Origin: Hofstenia miamia
Taxonomy: Eukaryota > Xenacoelomorpha > Acoela
Reading direction: 5' to 3'
Length of the DNA: 64,000 nucleotides
Assembly (NCBI GenBank): GCA_004352715.1
Contig: SCFE01000071.1
Location: 1,460,780 to 1,524,779, forward strand
The position numbers and the translations under genes are program-made. Position 1 is the first letter of the stretch. Each line of letters opens with the position of its first letter. Shown here piece after piece: positions 25,858 to 36,999 of this stretch. The notes beneath the pieces were generated by a model. It did not search any database. It was not told where the DNA came from and saw only the letters and a program-made list of their open reading frames with translations.

Positions 25858-28800
25858 TTTATGCTGAATTTCTTCGGACACAAATTTACTTACCTCAAAT
25901 TTGTGTTTACACGGTGGTGGGTAAATATAAGGTAAATTTTCGTAGTACTGCAACGACATCTAGCAGCATACTACTTAATATTTTATCGTTCATAGCGAGG
26001 AAATAATTTACTTACCTTTCATTTTGTTTACACAGAGCGCAATCTCAGAAGAAAAATTAGTTAAAATAAGTCATTGCCATTCATTACAATGTCAAAATAA
26101 ATTTGATACTATTTTAAATTGAAATGAACAAATAGAATTTTACTATTAATAATTTTTAAGAAAGTTTTGCTTGTAGTATCGAAAATGCCTTGGCATTTCA
26201 TATATTTTAGTATATTTATTATTCAATTTGTATAGTGAAGGGTAGGAACGTTTTTAACAATGATGAGTTTTCGAAAGTGTCATTTTACATACCTCTATAC
26301 AAGAGATGGAAATGGTCAGAAAACTTTGCCCAAGCCCGATTCGGACTGTTTACATTAATGCCAATTCAACCCATTTTATGATCCTTACAAACAATTTCCT
26401 TAGTTTTTCAGTTGATAGACAATAGTTGGGTGGCTTAGAAAATTATGATATAATTTAAACAACGCAAGAGTACCCAATTTTTTTCTATCGGATATATTGA
26501 ATGTGAACTTAGCATACTTAACTTTATAATGTCTAAAGTCCGTTATTGTGTATAATTTTTCATTTGAAAAAATATCATAACCCGTTAAATTTATGAATAA
26601 CAAACCTATAAAAACGGAATTGCCTGCAATTTTATATCTAGAAATAACATATTTTTATTGTATTAGATAAGATAAGAGAGTCTATATTCATAAATGAATG
26701 TCTATAGAATAACGACTAGCTGAAATTACATTGCAATTAAATTAATTTCAATTAAATTGATTTTTAGCGACTGCAATTATCAATTAATTGATTGTTTTCG
26801 ACCAATTAATTGCAATCAATTGCACATTAAAATTAGACTAAACTTAGCTTCGGATAATCTGAATTTTGATCTCCGCTTCTTGTTCATACACAATGTTTGA
26901 CCTTTGAATATTCCCGCGTCCTAGATTTAAAGTAAGCCGCGTGCTAGCAAGTAAGAAAATTGTTCACTATGTCGCCTAAACTACTATGTATGAAATATTT
27001 CATTCAAACTGATGCCAATACTGGATCTTGGAAATGTAAATGCGGCAAAATATTGGTTCAGAAGAAAAATACAAGATGGAGCAACCTTATGAAAATCATT
27101 AAAAAACAGCATCCGGGGTCCGATCAAACTACAATATCCAATTGCACCTAACAACAATCTCTTGACAATTTTGTTGTTGAAAGATCTTCAAATGGAAAGG
27201 CAGAAATATTTATGGATGGTTGAGCCAGGTTTGCGAGGGTTTACGGCCATTTAATTATGTTGAAGACCCAATTGTGTGGGAATACTCACGTCTTGAAAGC
27301 ATATCAGAAAGAAGTTGAGAAATAAATTGCACGAAAATTGCAATTGTGATCGACGGCTGGGCAAAATCTTCAAATGATTTTGTGGACATATATGCAACCT
27401 TTCCCGATCCCCAACAAATATGTGGTTATGATAAAAGACTTTTGGCGTTTTCACCATTCTCGTTCCCATTGGATACGGAAATTAATATCAGCTTCGGAAC
27501 AAATCAAAATTATGACTTTATTGAATGGGTTTTGGACGTGTACAGTAAAACATGGGAAAATGTTGTTGCAATTAACGGTGATAATGTCAGTGTCAGTAAA
27601 TCTTTAGCGTCTAAATGCAATTTGCCACTAATCGTATGTTCGTCTCACAAATTGAACCTGGCTGTTCAAGAGTTTCAGAAACCCTGGAATGAAATCTTAT
27701 CAAAACTCATTGCATTGTTGGGCAAACTCAAACAATTGAAACTTGCAGCCAAATTAAAGCGAAAAACCCAACTGACACCAATTCAAAGGCAAGATACACG
27801 ATGGTATACCACAGAAGCAATGCTATCTCGCTATGGTGAATTGCGCGAAATACTGAGCCAGTGCGTATTTGCTTCAGATCCGATTTTGATTGATTTCATA
27901 CCGACTCCAAAAGAAAATGCAGAACTTGTAGCACTTGAAAAGCATTTCGAGAAATTTTAATCACTTCAAAGGGCTATTCAGCGTGGAGATATTTGCCTGG
28001 CCGAAATTCGTATATTGTTTGATGCAATAATGACGGAATATCCAGTTATGAAAAAATACTTGGCAATCGATGCCAATATTGTGCATTCGCGAATTTTTGG
28101 AAGTGCCATCATCAAAATTCAAAATGGAAAATCATTGACGCTGAGTGATGAAGAAAAAGATTTAGTTTATTGTCTGGAACAGCTGGCTCCCACTCCAAAG
28201 ATGCTGACATTATCGAGCAAGAGGATTTTGCTAGTGGTATTTTGAAAAAAAGACAAATTGAGAATAACCAATTTGGAAAAGAAGAGTATCTATGCAAAAT
28301 TTCTTCTCCCGACTTCGAATATTATAGAACGACCATAAACAAAATCTATTACCCATTCACCTGAAAAACGACTGAAAATGAATGCTCGATTTTGGGATGA
28401 AGAACTCGTTTCGAGACTCTGTTAGAATTTTACCAATTAATCGCAATTAATTGATTGTTTTGTTTGCAATATCAGTTTAATTGATTATTTTCAAAATAAT
28501 TGATTGTTTTTCAAAAATCAATTTTTAAACACCCCTGCTAGCTGAACTTAGACATTTTTCATAGTGGTTAAAATATGGTACGCAAATTTACTCGGATAAG
28601 TATTTAATCAAAACACCAAAACCACAAGTTGAGATGATTGACAGCCAAAATTTACTCGCTACCGTCTGAACACATTACCACGTTACCCCAATTCCGAAAT
28701 AATTTACGTATCGTACCGTGCTCATCTGAACAGTCAACAATTTCTAAACGCTACAGTGTAAACACTCCAAAAGCACGCTACGGCTACCTACTTGAAATTC

Positions 28801-28914
28801 AACTGTTCGTAGTGCGCTCGTGGAAACGCAGCATTAGTCTATAAGCACTTGTTGAAGCATTTCAACAACTTATGGGTCATCGTCACTGAATTACTGTTTT
28901 GCCAGATTACAGCA

Positions 28915-28945
<31 letters not shown>

Positions 28946-29027
28946 NNNNNNNNNNNNNNNNNNNNNNNNNNNNNNNNNNNNNNNNNNNNNNNNNNNNNNN
29001 NNNNNNNNNNNNNNNNNNNNNNNNNNN

Positions 29028-29062
<35 letters not shown>

Positions 29063-30135
29063 TGTATAAATAAATAAAAATAGATATTTTTTTTCTTTCA
29101 TTAATGAATGGGTTTTTTTTTGCGTTATTTTTCAGTTTCAGTTCAAAAAGTTCACCTATTTCAGTTTTAGTCATATATTTCAATTTTACACTTAAATTGT
29201 TTCTAGAAACAAAGGGCGATGAAAATTTTGTTAAAAATGTTTGTTATGTTCAATTATTAACTGCAATGACAAATTAGATTTATTTCATTAGAATATGTAA
29301 CAATGTTAATGTTACATGCCTTCAGGATAGAGTAATGATTGCTACAAACAGATATGAAATTAACTTTGTAGAAAGTTAAGTAATTCAGTTTATATTTCTT
29401 ATTGAACTCAGTTTCAGTTTTGATCAATTCATTTCAGTAAATTTAGTTTAAGTTTCAGCTGAACACACTATATATGTATATATATATATATATATATAAG
29501 TAAGCAGGTGAATATAAATTACTTTTACTTACAAATATATTACCATCGAAGTTTAAAATAAAACTAACGCTAAAGCGGCATACCGCTTAAATAATGTACA
29601 AAATATACAATGTTGCTAAATTTGTGATAGCAGAATTTCTCGCAAATCCAACCAAAATTATCTATAATTCTCAGCTGTTTTGAGGAAAGCCTTTCATTCA
29701 AAAATTTTTACTATGACGTTTGATGCCACAGTAACATAAAATGCGAAGATATATAGATTTAGACATGTTTCATAATTAGAACACGTCTTGAATTTTTATG
29801 ACAATCAAAAAATTTATATTGAATATTAAATTACCGGATACGATCGTCGTTTGCCGTCATCAAATGTTGATACTCTAGTCGCGAACGAAGGTTTTAATCC
29901 AATTAAAAAAACAGCCTCCAATACATTACAAACTACAGTCGCTTCGCTACAACTATTAACAATGTAAGCAATAATCTATATAACATTTGAAATACCTTTT
30001 GATAGTTACCTCCTCATTTATGTAGAGTTTCATTAACTAAAATAGTGATAAAGAAAACCAATCAAATTGATTTACCGTCTTAAGCGCCAAATTCAAACAT
30101 TCGGTTAAGTTTTCATTCAAGCCTGGTGTTGACAT
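14901..30135 (-). CDS. PLEKHM1-like: PLEKHM1-like RUN-domain protein (N-terminal half; split over 8-10 exons)
   Basis: PLEKHM1 is a RAB7 and HOPS adaptor that joins late endosomes and autophagosomes to lysosomes. Exons, in gene order: 29835-29952, 20088-20263, 19341-19537, 17926-18237, 17323-17550, 17087-17131, 15163-15269, 14901-14960; all junction phases agree. The RUN domain shows CNVLEAVFLIGL, FWPFIKGITHKSV, CRAWIRMALNDSLMTSYL and, at its end, VLNMWSRMTLELAG, which matches PLEKHM1 better than RUFY, PLEKHM2 or RUNDC. A disordered, Ser-rich and acidic part follows with a basic patch (RRKRRPRS), as in the family. The probable first exon (30076-30135, MSTPGLNEN...) and a 27-bp exon (30010-30036) do not join in phase to 29952, so the 5' end is unresolved; an ATG in the 27-bp exon would fit instead. 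The PH and C-terminal zinc domains expected in the family were not found. The end of exon 19341 could also be 19386 (same phase). Confidence 0.8.
22612..23300 (+). pseudogene. hAT transposase relic
   Basis: Broken frames carry hAT signatures in order: YVIDKAAINMAEALENN, then CICHSNNLVVQALKAMK (the C-x2-H region after the second catalytic Asp), then LKKDVSTRYNIVFYVI, matching the family's D-x-TRWNS motif. Many stops and shifts show it is dead. A fragment near 24445-24545 (VKRPKTGMYELFNQ, then an acidic stretch) may be the region before the dimerisation domain of the same element, separated by the MITE at 23.3-23.57 kb. Confidence 0.7.
23301..23571. mobile_element. piggyBac-type MITE, 263 bp
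   Basis: TTAA (23301-23304) is followed by CCCTTTCAACCCG. At the right end, CAGGTTGAAAGGT (23555-23567), whose reverse complement is ACCTTTCAACCTG, is followed by TTAA (23568-23571). The 13-bp ends match at 11 positions and the TTAA duplications are exact. Next to the left end is a perfect 16-bp palindrome GGTACATATATGTACC (23320-23335). No coding capacity. It is inserted at the edge of the hAT relic. Confidence 0.75.
25271..25354. repeat. Two-copy 42-bp tandem duplication
   Basis: The segment beginning GGTCTATAAAACATTCCTAT repeats once at 25313 with one change in the opening bases. Local and non-coding. Confidence 0.9.
26724..28537 (+). mobile_element. hAT transposon relic with BED finger and 8-bp target duplication
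   Basis: The frame at 26960-27151 encodes a BED-type zinc finger (WKCKCGKILVQK, then WSNLMKIIKKQH). After a break, 27346-27960 encodes the catalytic core: DGWAKSSNDFVDIYATF, INGDNVSVSKSLASKC, CSSHKLNLAVQEF and QDTRWYTTEAMLSRYGEL. Further fragments follow to about 28440, with stops and shifts (for example at 27958). The right end reads ACACCCCTG, matching the common hAT terminus CAGGGGTG. Directly outside it is CTAGCTGA (28538-28545), and the same 8 bp occur at 26716-26723, just where the left end is expected. hAT elements make 8-bp duplications. The outermost left TIR bases appear to be lost. Subterminal regions on both sides are rich in TCAATTAATTG words. Confidence 0.85.
28946..29027. other. 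Assembly gap (82 N) inside a (TA)n run
   Basis: TA repeats lie on both sides, so the gap is most likely more of the same microsatellite. Confidence 0.95.
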
Positions 30136-31150
30136 GGCTAAAATAAAAATTAAGTAATAAACTAATTGCTTTAAAATAATATATTTTTGATAATTCTAAG
30201 TAGCGTTCAATCCTACAACTTTTTGTAAATTAAAATATTCACCAGTTTTATCGCTTTCAAACCCACAACGTGCCAAGCATGGCCTACTCAATTAATAAAA
30301 AATTTAGTAGGCCATGTTCCAAGTTTTAATGTTTGCGTCTAACAAAGCGTGTTGTATGTAAAACAAACAAAAAATAGTTGGTTTATTCTGATATTAGTAT
30401 CCGAATGTTTCGAAATAGTTCTGTGACCTAGTGGATTGCTTGTGTCTTGTGACAGTGCAATTTCATATTAAAAAGAAATAGTCGTCTGTTAATTGTAAGT
30501 TGCAATTCGGTATTTATTTTGCCAAACATGAGAAATATTTTTTAAATTGCTATTACCCATAGATTTCTAAATAGTATTATTTAGAAGTCTATGTATTACC
30601 GCATCATTGACTTGTACGATACGCACATTTCACAATCATTAATCATATTTTACATAATGGTCATTTTAATGTATGGATGAGATGTAAAATATGGCAATTA
30701 TGGGTGGCTAAATAATTTCGCCTTATCATAAATGGCCATACCATAAACTGCACCACTGATATGCACATCCAATGGTTGTATATACATTTTAACCTGCAAA
30801 TGTTTATTTATCATCAGGCTTTTCCGGATTTAATTGATTTCTATATTGTCAAAAGCTATCGTTGCTGTACTATTTAATTGTGTATGTTATTAATCTTATA
30901 GCTCTTAATGCTAGCATTTTATAAAAAATGCTTTTCTTCAACACGCTCTATCAATTGCGCTTCTTTATTAATCGATTGACCACATGTTTATTAATAAGTA
31001 AATAATTATTCCGAGTGAATAATACGGAAAATGGTTCTTGCAAACAAGCGGTTAATTAAAGGGAATCCCTGAATTCGCACCGGAAGTAAAAACGTTACGG
31101 CATAAGCTGCTTATTGAATTATTCATTCGTTTATGATAACACTCATATTT
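30136..31150. other. Region upstream of the PLEKHM1-like gene
   Basis: No gene recognised. Two hairpins are visible: CATGGCCTACT and AGTAGGCCATG around 30279-30317, and a 15-bp near-perfect inverted repeat at about 30558-30593 (ATAGATTTCTAAAT against ATTTAGAAGTCTAT). The promoter of the gene would be expected here, but no clear core element can be named. Confidence 0.4.
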
Positions 31151-31155
31151 TGTTT

Positions 31156-31158
<3 letters not shown>

Positions 31159-31204
<46 letters not shown>
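31159..31204. repeat. (AGT)n microsatellite
   Basis: About fifteen AGT triplets. The motif AAGACGTTTAATTTAAAAG follows it here and again at 31580 beyond the gap. Read on the minus strand, it sits just after the C-terminal LINE fragment, as the 3' microsatellite tails of CR1-type LINEs do. Confidence 0.9.
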
Positions 31205-31205
<1 letters not shown>

Positions 31206-31227
31206 AGACGTTTAATTTAAAAGAAAA

Positions 31228-31569
31228 NNNNNNNNNNNNNNNNNNNNNNNNNNNNNNNNNNNNNNNNNNNNNNNNNNNNNNNNNNNNNNNNNNNNNNNNN
31301 NNNNNNNNNNNNNNNNNNNNNNNNNNNNNNNNNNNNNNNNNNNNNNNNNNNNNNNNNNNNNNNNNNNNNNNNNNNNNNNNNNNNNNNNNNNNNNNNNNNN
31401 NNNNNNNNNNNNNNNNNNNNNNNNNNNNNNNNNNNNNNNNNNNNNNNNNNNNNNNNNNNNNNNNNNNNNNNNNNNNNNNNNNNNNNNNNNNNNNNNNNNN
31501 NNNNNNNNNNNNNNNNNNNNNNNNNNNNNNNNNNNNNNNNNNNNNNNNNNNNNNNNNNNNNNNNNNNNN
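31228..31569. other. Assembly gap (342 N)
   Basis: Both borders carry the same (AGT)n plus AAGACGTTTAATTTAAAAG sequence, so the gap may hide a duplicated LINE tail or one longer microsatellite. Confidence 0.95.
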
Positions 31570-31573
31570 ATAT

Positions 31574-33685
31574 AGTAGTAAGACGTTTAATTTAAAAGAA
31601 AATACAATGTTATCGATAACAGTTTAAAATTCGAGTCATAAATGGAAAGAATTGTCTCTGTCTAAGAGAGAGACGACATCGAAATTCTACCAGACGTCCC
31701 GAGCGATGTTGAATAGGAGGCATAAGTTCATGTAGAGGATGTCCTGACACAGCTGCTTGCTTGAAAAGTTTGCGTGATAATTCAATTCGTCGTTCGCTAT
31801 GTATTATAGGAGATGCCTTTATTCTGCCACTGGTAATAATTCGTTCGCTTCTATTGAGAACCCGTTGGATTTGAACATCAAGGGTAATGGGCAGTGACCC
31901 AAAAGAGGGCAACAATCAAATAAGGATACAATGCAACATTGGAAGATTGACCGTAAATCCTGTTCAGAACATACAAATTTCTAGGTATAGTGAAACAAGA
32001 AGCTGCACGTTTAACTTTTTGATGTTTAAAGAAGACTTGTCAACACCAGATTTAATCAAGTCGTAACGTTTCTTCAGAACTTTTCTTTCCTGCAGTTCAT
32101 TAGCGGGAGACAAATCAGGTGCAATGAGAATATTGCCTGTTTAAAATAGATTTGAGGAAATTGATTCAGAACAACTAGTCGCGCATCCCACTCAGTAGCG
32201 AATTGAACAACTAATGATCTATTTTTTCCTTCGTAATATTTGCCTTTTCGGTATGTTACTGATATTCGTAGACGCATCCAATTGTTTCAACACATTAACT
32301 GCTTTGTCATGATTCTCAATTGCTCTTCCTGTTGAATTCGTTTCATGTGTCGTTTCCTGTAAACCCGACATTCGAACTTTGAAACGATGTGACGTGTTGG
32401 TAATGTTTCCGTTTACTGACGGAACGAATGATGGCACAACACGGAATGTGTCCGAAGATGGTGCGTTTGATGGCAGAGTCTTTAGACTGTCGAGTTTTAT
32501 CCTCAACTCATCAACCTTAGTAGAATGTTGTTCCTGAGTAGTATGGATANAGAAGAGCTTCGGAATGACCCATAGTGACATGAGGCCATAACACAACACC
32601 TCCTCCGGTACGATTCTTGCGATCACAACGTAAAGGAGCACCAAAGTTAGCAATTTTAAAAAAAGATGAGTCGTCGTCAGGCGTAAACCATGATTCGGAA
32701 ATACAAATAATTTGGGGGACACGTTCAGACGCAAGAAGTCTTAATTCATCAATTTTGTTTCTAATAGAACGGGCATTCGTTAATAAAATAGAAGGTAATA
32801 ATTTTGTGGGAGTTGATTGTCAAACTGTGACTTCAACATTGTTTTGAAACAATTTTAACATTTTGATTTTTAAAGAAGACCAGATTTAATCAAGTCGTAA
32901 CGTTTTTTCAGAACTTTTCTTTCCTGCAGTTCATCAGCGGGAGATAAATCAACTAATGATCTATTTTTCCTTCGTAATATTTGCCTTTTCGGTATATGTT
33001 ACTGATATTCGTAGACGCACCCAATTTTTTCAACACATTAACTGCTTTGTCATGATCCTCAATTGCTCTTCCTGTTGAATTCGGTTCATGTGTCGTTTCC
33101 TGTAAACCCACATTCGAACTTTGAAACGATGTGACGTGTTGGTAATGTTTCCGTTTACTGACGGAATGAATGATGGCGCAACAGGGAATGTGTCCGAAGA
33201 GTGCGTTTGATGGCAGAGTCTTTAGACTGTCGAGTTTTATCCTCAACTCATCAACCTTAGTAGAATGTTGTTCCTGAGTAGTATGGCTATTGTTTACAAT
33301 GTCTTTGATATTTTTAATTTCATCAGAGATCACAGTAACATTAGCCTTTATATCAGATAAAGTAGCATTGGATAAGACAACCTTACCAGAACTTGACGAC
33401 AATACTTGTTCAGCATTATTTACACATATTGAGCAACACCACGTCAGGCCGTTCACTTTTCCAATATGGCCGAGAATAACCTGTGGAACATTAGCACACT
33501 GCGAATGGAACCAGGTGGGAGAATCAGCGCATTGCAAACATCCTGTTTTGCACACAAGATTGCACACGCCACAAGGATATTTTCAGTAGAAGCAAAAGTA
33601 AGGCCACCACGGCGACCTCCGGTTCTTGACATTTCTCTGAAAAGCCGAAATTTTTGGGTTCAAACTTACAAATTTTGCTGGTAAT
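31574..33685 (-). mobile_element. CR1-like LINE relic, minus strand, mis-assembled or rearranged
   Basis: Minus strand, 5' to 3': 33567-32953 encodes an ORF1 with a PHD-type finger (CLQCADSPTWFHSQC, then WCCSICVNN) and a coiled region (TTQEQHSTKVDELRIKLDSL). About 32850-32555 encodes the start of an apurinic-type endonuclease (ICISESWF, RTGGGVLCYG). After one N at 32550, the ORF1 tail appears a second time (32540-32080). At 31915-31610 is a reverse-transcriptase C-terminus (SGHPLHELMPP). An element should have one ORF1, so 32550 joins two copies or two haplotypes. Frames are interrupted; not active as assembled. Confidence 0.75.
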
Positions 33686-33914
33686 TAAATCAGCAGCCAA
33701 TAAATGATTAAAAATGCTTAGTAAACTAGTGAGCGCAGACCTCTGCGAAGTAACCCAAGTTCTTCAATCTATTCAAGTGGAAATTTGTGTATGTATATTA
33801 TAGTGTAATCATATATAATCTATTCAGAAAGATTGGCATAGCATAAATGAACGCTGTGCAGAATTCAATGGAGTAAAAATATTTTCATTGTTGACATGGG
33901 AGTGCAGAGGGGTA

Positions 33915-35760
33915 CCGGGGCGGCTCTGTATTGGAAGCAAATGATATTTGCGCCAAGTGCAAGCGAAAGTCCGGTGATGCTTGGATTCAGTGCAGTGGGT
34001 GCGACGTGTGGAACCATGCTGAATGTCTTGCAATATCAAAGGAAGTATTCGAAGTCATAGCTAAATTCCAAAACTTGATGTGGTACTGTGATAAGTGGTT
34101 AACAGAGAAAACTCAGAAACCTTCCCAACAGGTGCCTATTATTACAAGAGAGCAATTGGACAACGCAATCAGCTAAGTTGTCAAAACTACGCAGCAACAG
34201 GTGAACTCCAGGCGAATTAAAAAACTTGACGGAGGTTAAGGGTAACATATTGACACAGAAGCTGCGCAGATTATCACTGATGTCTACAGGGCTGGAAAGA
34301 TTAAAAAAGAAGCTAAGTATCCAAGACCACTAATAGTAAAACTCTCAAATCCATGGCAACTTCAGAAGGTGATGGCAAGTGTCTACAAGATGAAAACGTA
34401 CAAAGTCAAAAACGTTTTTGTTTCACAAGAGTTGATATCAGAAGAACTTGATGTTGAGAAACGTATCCTGAAGAGAAAATATGAGCTGATCAACAATGAC
34501 AAGGTGTAAAAAGAGTCCATTGAAATTCGCAATCTGAAATTGTTTTGGGATGGCCAGGAGCTTTCTCTATGACTAGACTGCTGTAAGTGTTTTATTCTGA
34601 ATTCAAGGTCAAAGAAGCCTAATGCAATCTATCATCTTCAAAGCGATCTCTTTTCCAATTCTATTAAAATATGTTGCTTGACTGAAACGCGGTTAAGAAG
34701 CAGTATTGCTGACAATGTTATCAATCTACCGGGATATAAGTTATTTCGGCAAGTCCGAAGTGACTGTAACTCCAAGAAGAAATCCGCTGGAGGAGTTTGC
34801 GTTTTTGTTTCGGATGATTTGACATGTGAGGTTATTGTAATACATGATTTGGAATTATTTGAGATTCTCTGGATTCACCTGGTTATTGTTAATATTTACT
34901 TCCCTCTTGAATTTGCAGAGGAGTCCAATTGGCTGAGAATATTGTTGCTGGTGTTGAGCATATCAACATTTCGAATCCTAATATACGCATTATTGTGTGT
35001 GTCGATTTCAACGATTTTGATGTGACAAGCTTTTCCGTTGATGCAGTTTGATTGTGGAAACAACTCCCCACACGTAAAAGTAGGGCTCTTGATAAAATTT
35101 TGTGCATTATTTGTCAATATAAACACAGGGATCGATTTGAGTCACAGCTGCAGAGGTTCTTCATTGTAGGAATGCGAAAGTGTAGATGAGTGCTCGAAAT
35201 TCTTTAACGATGTTTTGATGGACGTTTATCACAAATATTGCCCCATTCGGACGGTCTCTATTCCTAACAAAGATCCCCTTTAACGACACCACTTAAAATT
35301 TGCTACAGAAAAAGAAATACAAACTGGTCAAAGCTCACAAAATGCATGAAGCTGAAGAAGTCTCAAAATAGTTTGTTATTATCGAAAATGTCAATGAACA
35401 AAAAAAGGATCCACAGGATGGTGGCACCATGCTAATTTGCTTATGGGAAAAGGAAAGATATATCAGATTTAATGCCGAGGAACTGAATTTGAATTACAAC
35501 AGTGTGCCAAAAATGCTAATATAGAAGCTGTTGAGAGACTTCCAACTGAACATGCAGATTGTTCTATGTTAAGCGTTTTAAAGGTGTATCGGTTTCTTAA
35601 GTCTGTCAACAAGACAGCTCCTGGCCCAGATAAGTCCATATTGGATGCTCTCCGAAAATGCAGTATGGCTAACAGAACCATTCACTCATATTTTTAATCT
35701 ATCACTGAAAACCGGAACTTTCCCTGCATCCTGGAAAATTGCTAAAATCATTCGTTGCCA
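33915..35760 (+). mobile_element. LINE relic with PHD-finger ORF1, endonuclease and start of RT
   Basis: 33931-34176 encodes a PHD finger (CAKCKRKSGDAWIQCSGC, then WNHAEC and WYCDKW). At 34280-34560 a basic RNA-binding-like segment follows (PLIVKLSNPWQLQKVM). ORF2 starts near 34600: CCLTETRLRSSIADNV and SAGGVCVFVSDDL belong to the endonuclease, and CVDFNDFDV to its later part. The last piece, PFTHIFNLSLKTGTFPASWK near 35700 (given here as its core), is the N-terminal RT region before the fingers. Several frameshifts and stops are present, and the element ends abruptly near 35760, so most of the RT is absent. It starts about 240 bp from the divergent LINE on the minus strand. Confidence 0.8.
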
Positions 35761-36960
35761 TTCATTTGCGAATGAATTACATAAGGCATAATGTTCTTTC
35801 CTACATAATTTGAAAAGAAATTCATTAAAATTCCCTCTGCATACAAAACAATTTACGATATGCCTGTTTTTACTATGATAAAAAAACACCGACCGTAAGT
35901 TAACTGTTATAGTTATAACCAGTCCTGATAGAATTTACATTGATTCTCATTGCTAACAACGTGTGTATCAACCATAGTCACAAAAAAATTTCATAGTAAT
36001 ATAAGGCTTACATGGAAATATTAAATGGTGAAAATTTTCCTAGCTAAGAAAGCTGCACATCTTATCAACCGAAATAACTACGTGATTTGAAAATCATTTA
36101 CTTACCAGTTTATAATGTTAAAATCAGTAAAACAAAAATTTTATCATAAACGTATACAATGGCATTCCACCGAAAGGATTTGAATGACAGAAAGAAAGAC
36201 AAATTGTTTAAAACGCAGAGAGGCTGTTCATTCAAAGGCAAACTCGCAAATGTTATGTTAAAAATAATTTTTTGCATTATATCTATTAAATTAGCAATAA
36301 AATGAACTGTTTATGTCAATACACTATTTTTGTAATCATTTTAAATTTGCCTTTCTGTGACTGTAAAGATTTTGACCGAACCACCAATTAACAAATAAGC
36401 TAGAAATATACTTAAAATACAAATGAATACGAATTCAAATGTCGTTTTTTACAAATTGAACGTTTCGTGCTAGCATATTTCATTGGTTTGTACATAAACT
36501 TTTGAAATCTTACTGAAAATATAGGATGTCATTTTCTATGTTGTGGAAGCTGCAATGCAATTTGCTTTTTAATCCATTAATGTCATATAATTTTAGTAAT
36601 TTAACTATTGGAATTATTTGAAGCTATGTATATAATAAAATTGAGTGTAATAGAATAATATATTTTCGTTTTAAAGCTTTAAAACGAATACATATTGGTT
36701 TTTGAATAAATTAGCGAAAAAATATAATAGCGAAAGTATTAAATCACAAGTATGTAATTGAATATATGATTTCAATGATAAAAAGAAATTAGGACCTTTA
36801 TCTAATAATGCAAGATTTTAAATTGTGTTATCTTAGCTGGAACTTATACTAAATTTCAGTTAGTCGATAATGCAATCACAACTTTTGTTCTTTGAAATAA
36901 TCCATTGCTCATTTATGAATATTATAATTGGTGAATTTATTAATTTAATGTATGTATATA

Positions 36961-36999
<39 letters not shown>

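Larger units (their letters stand above)
20264..29834 (-). other. 9.6-kb intron of the PLEKHM1-like gene, filled with transposons
   Basis: It lies between the exons encoding CNVLEAVF...RRSYP and FWPFIKG, which are adjacent in phase 0. Other introns of the gene are mostly 180-1900 bp. The intron contains a hAT relic (22.6-23.3 kb), a piggyBac-type MITE, a second hAT (26.7-28.5 kb), (TA)n runs and one assembly gap. From 20264 to 22600 and from 24620 to 26700 I see nothing else that can be supported. Confidence 0.7.

Noticed and set aside
28839-29183. ORFs on both strands with YIYIYI runs
   Set aside because: Translation of the (TA)n microsatellite and the N gap.
31133-31627. Poly-serine ORF
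   Set aside because: Translation of the (AGT)n microsatellite and gap.
33290-33684. Plus-strand ORFs over the LINE ORF1
   Set aside because: Opposite-strand shadows of the PHD-finger ORF1 on the minus strand.
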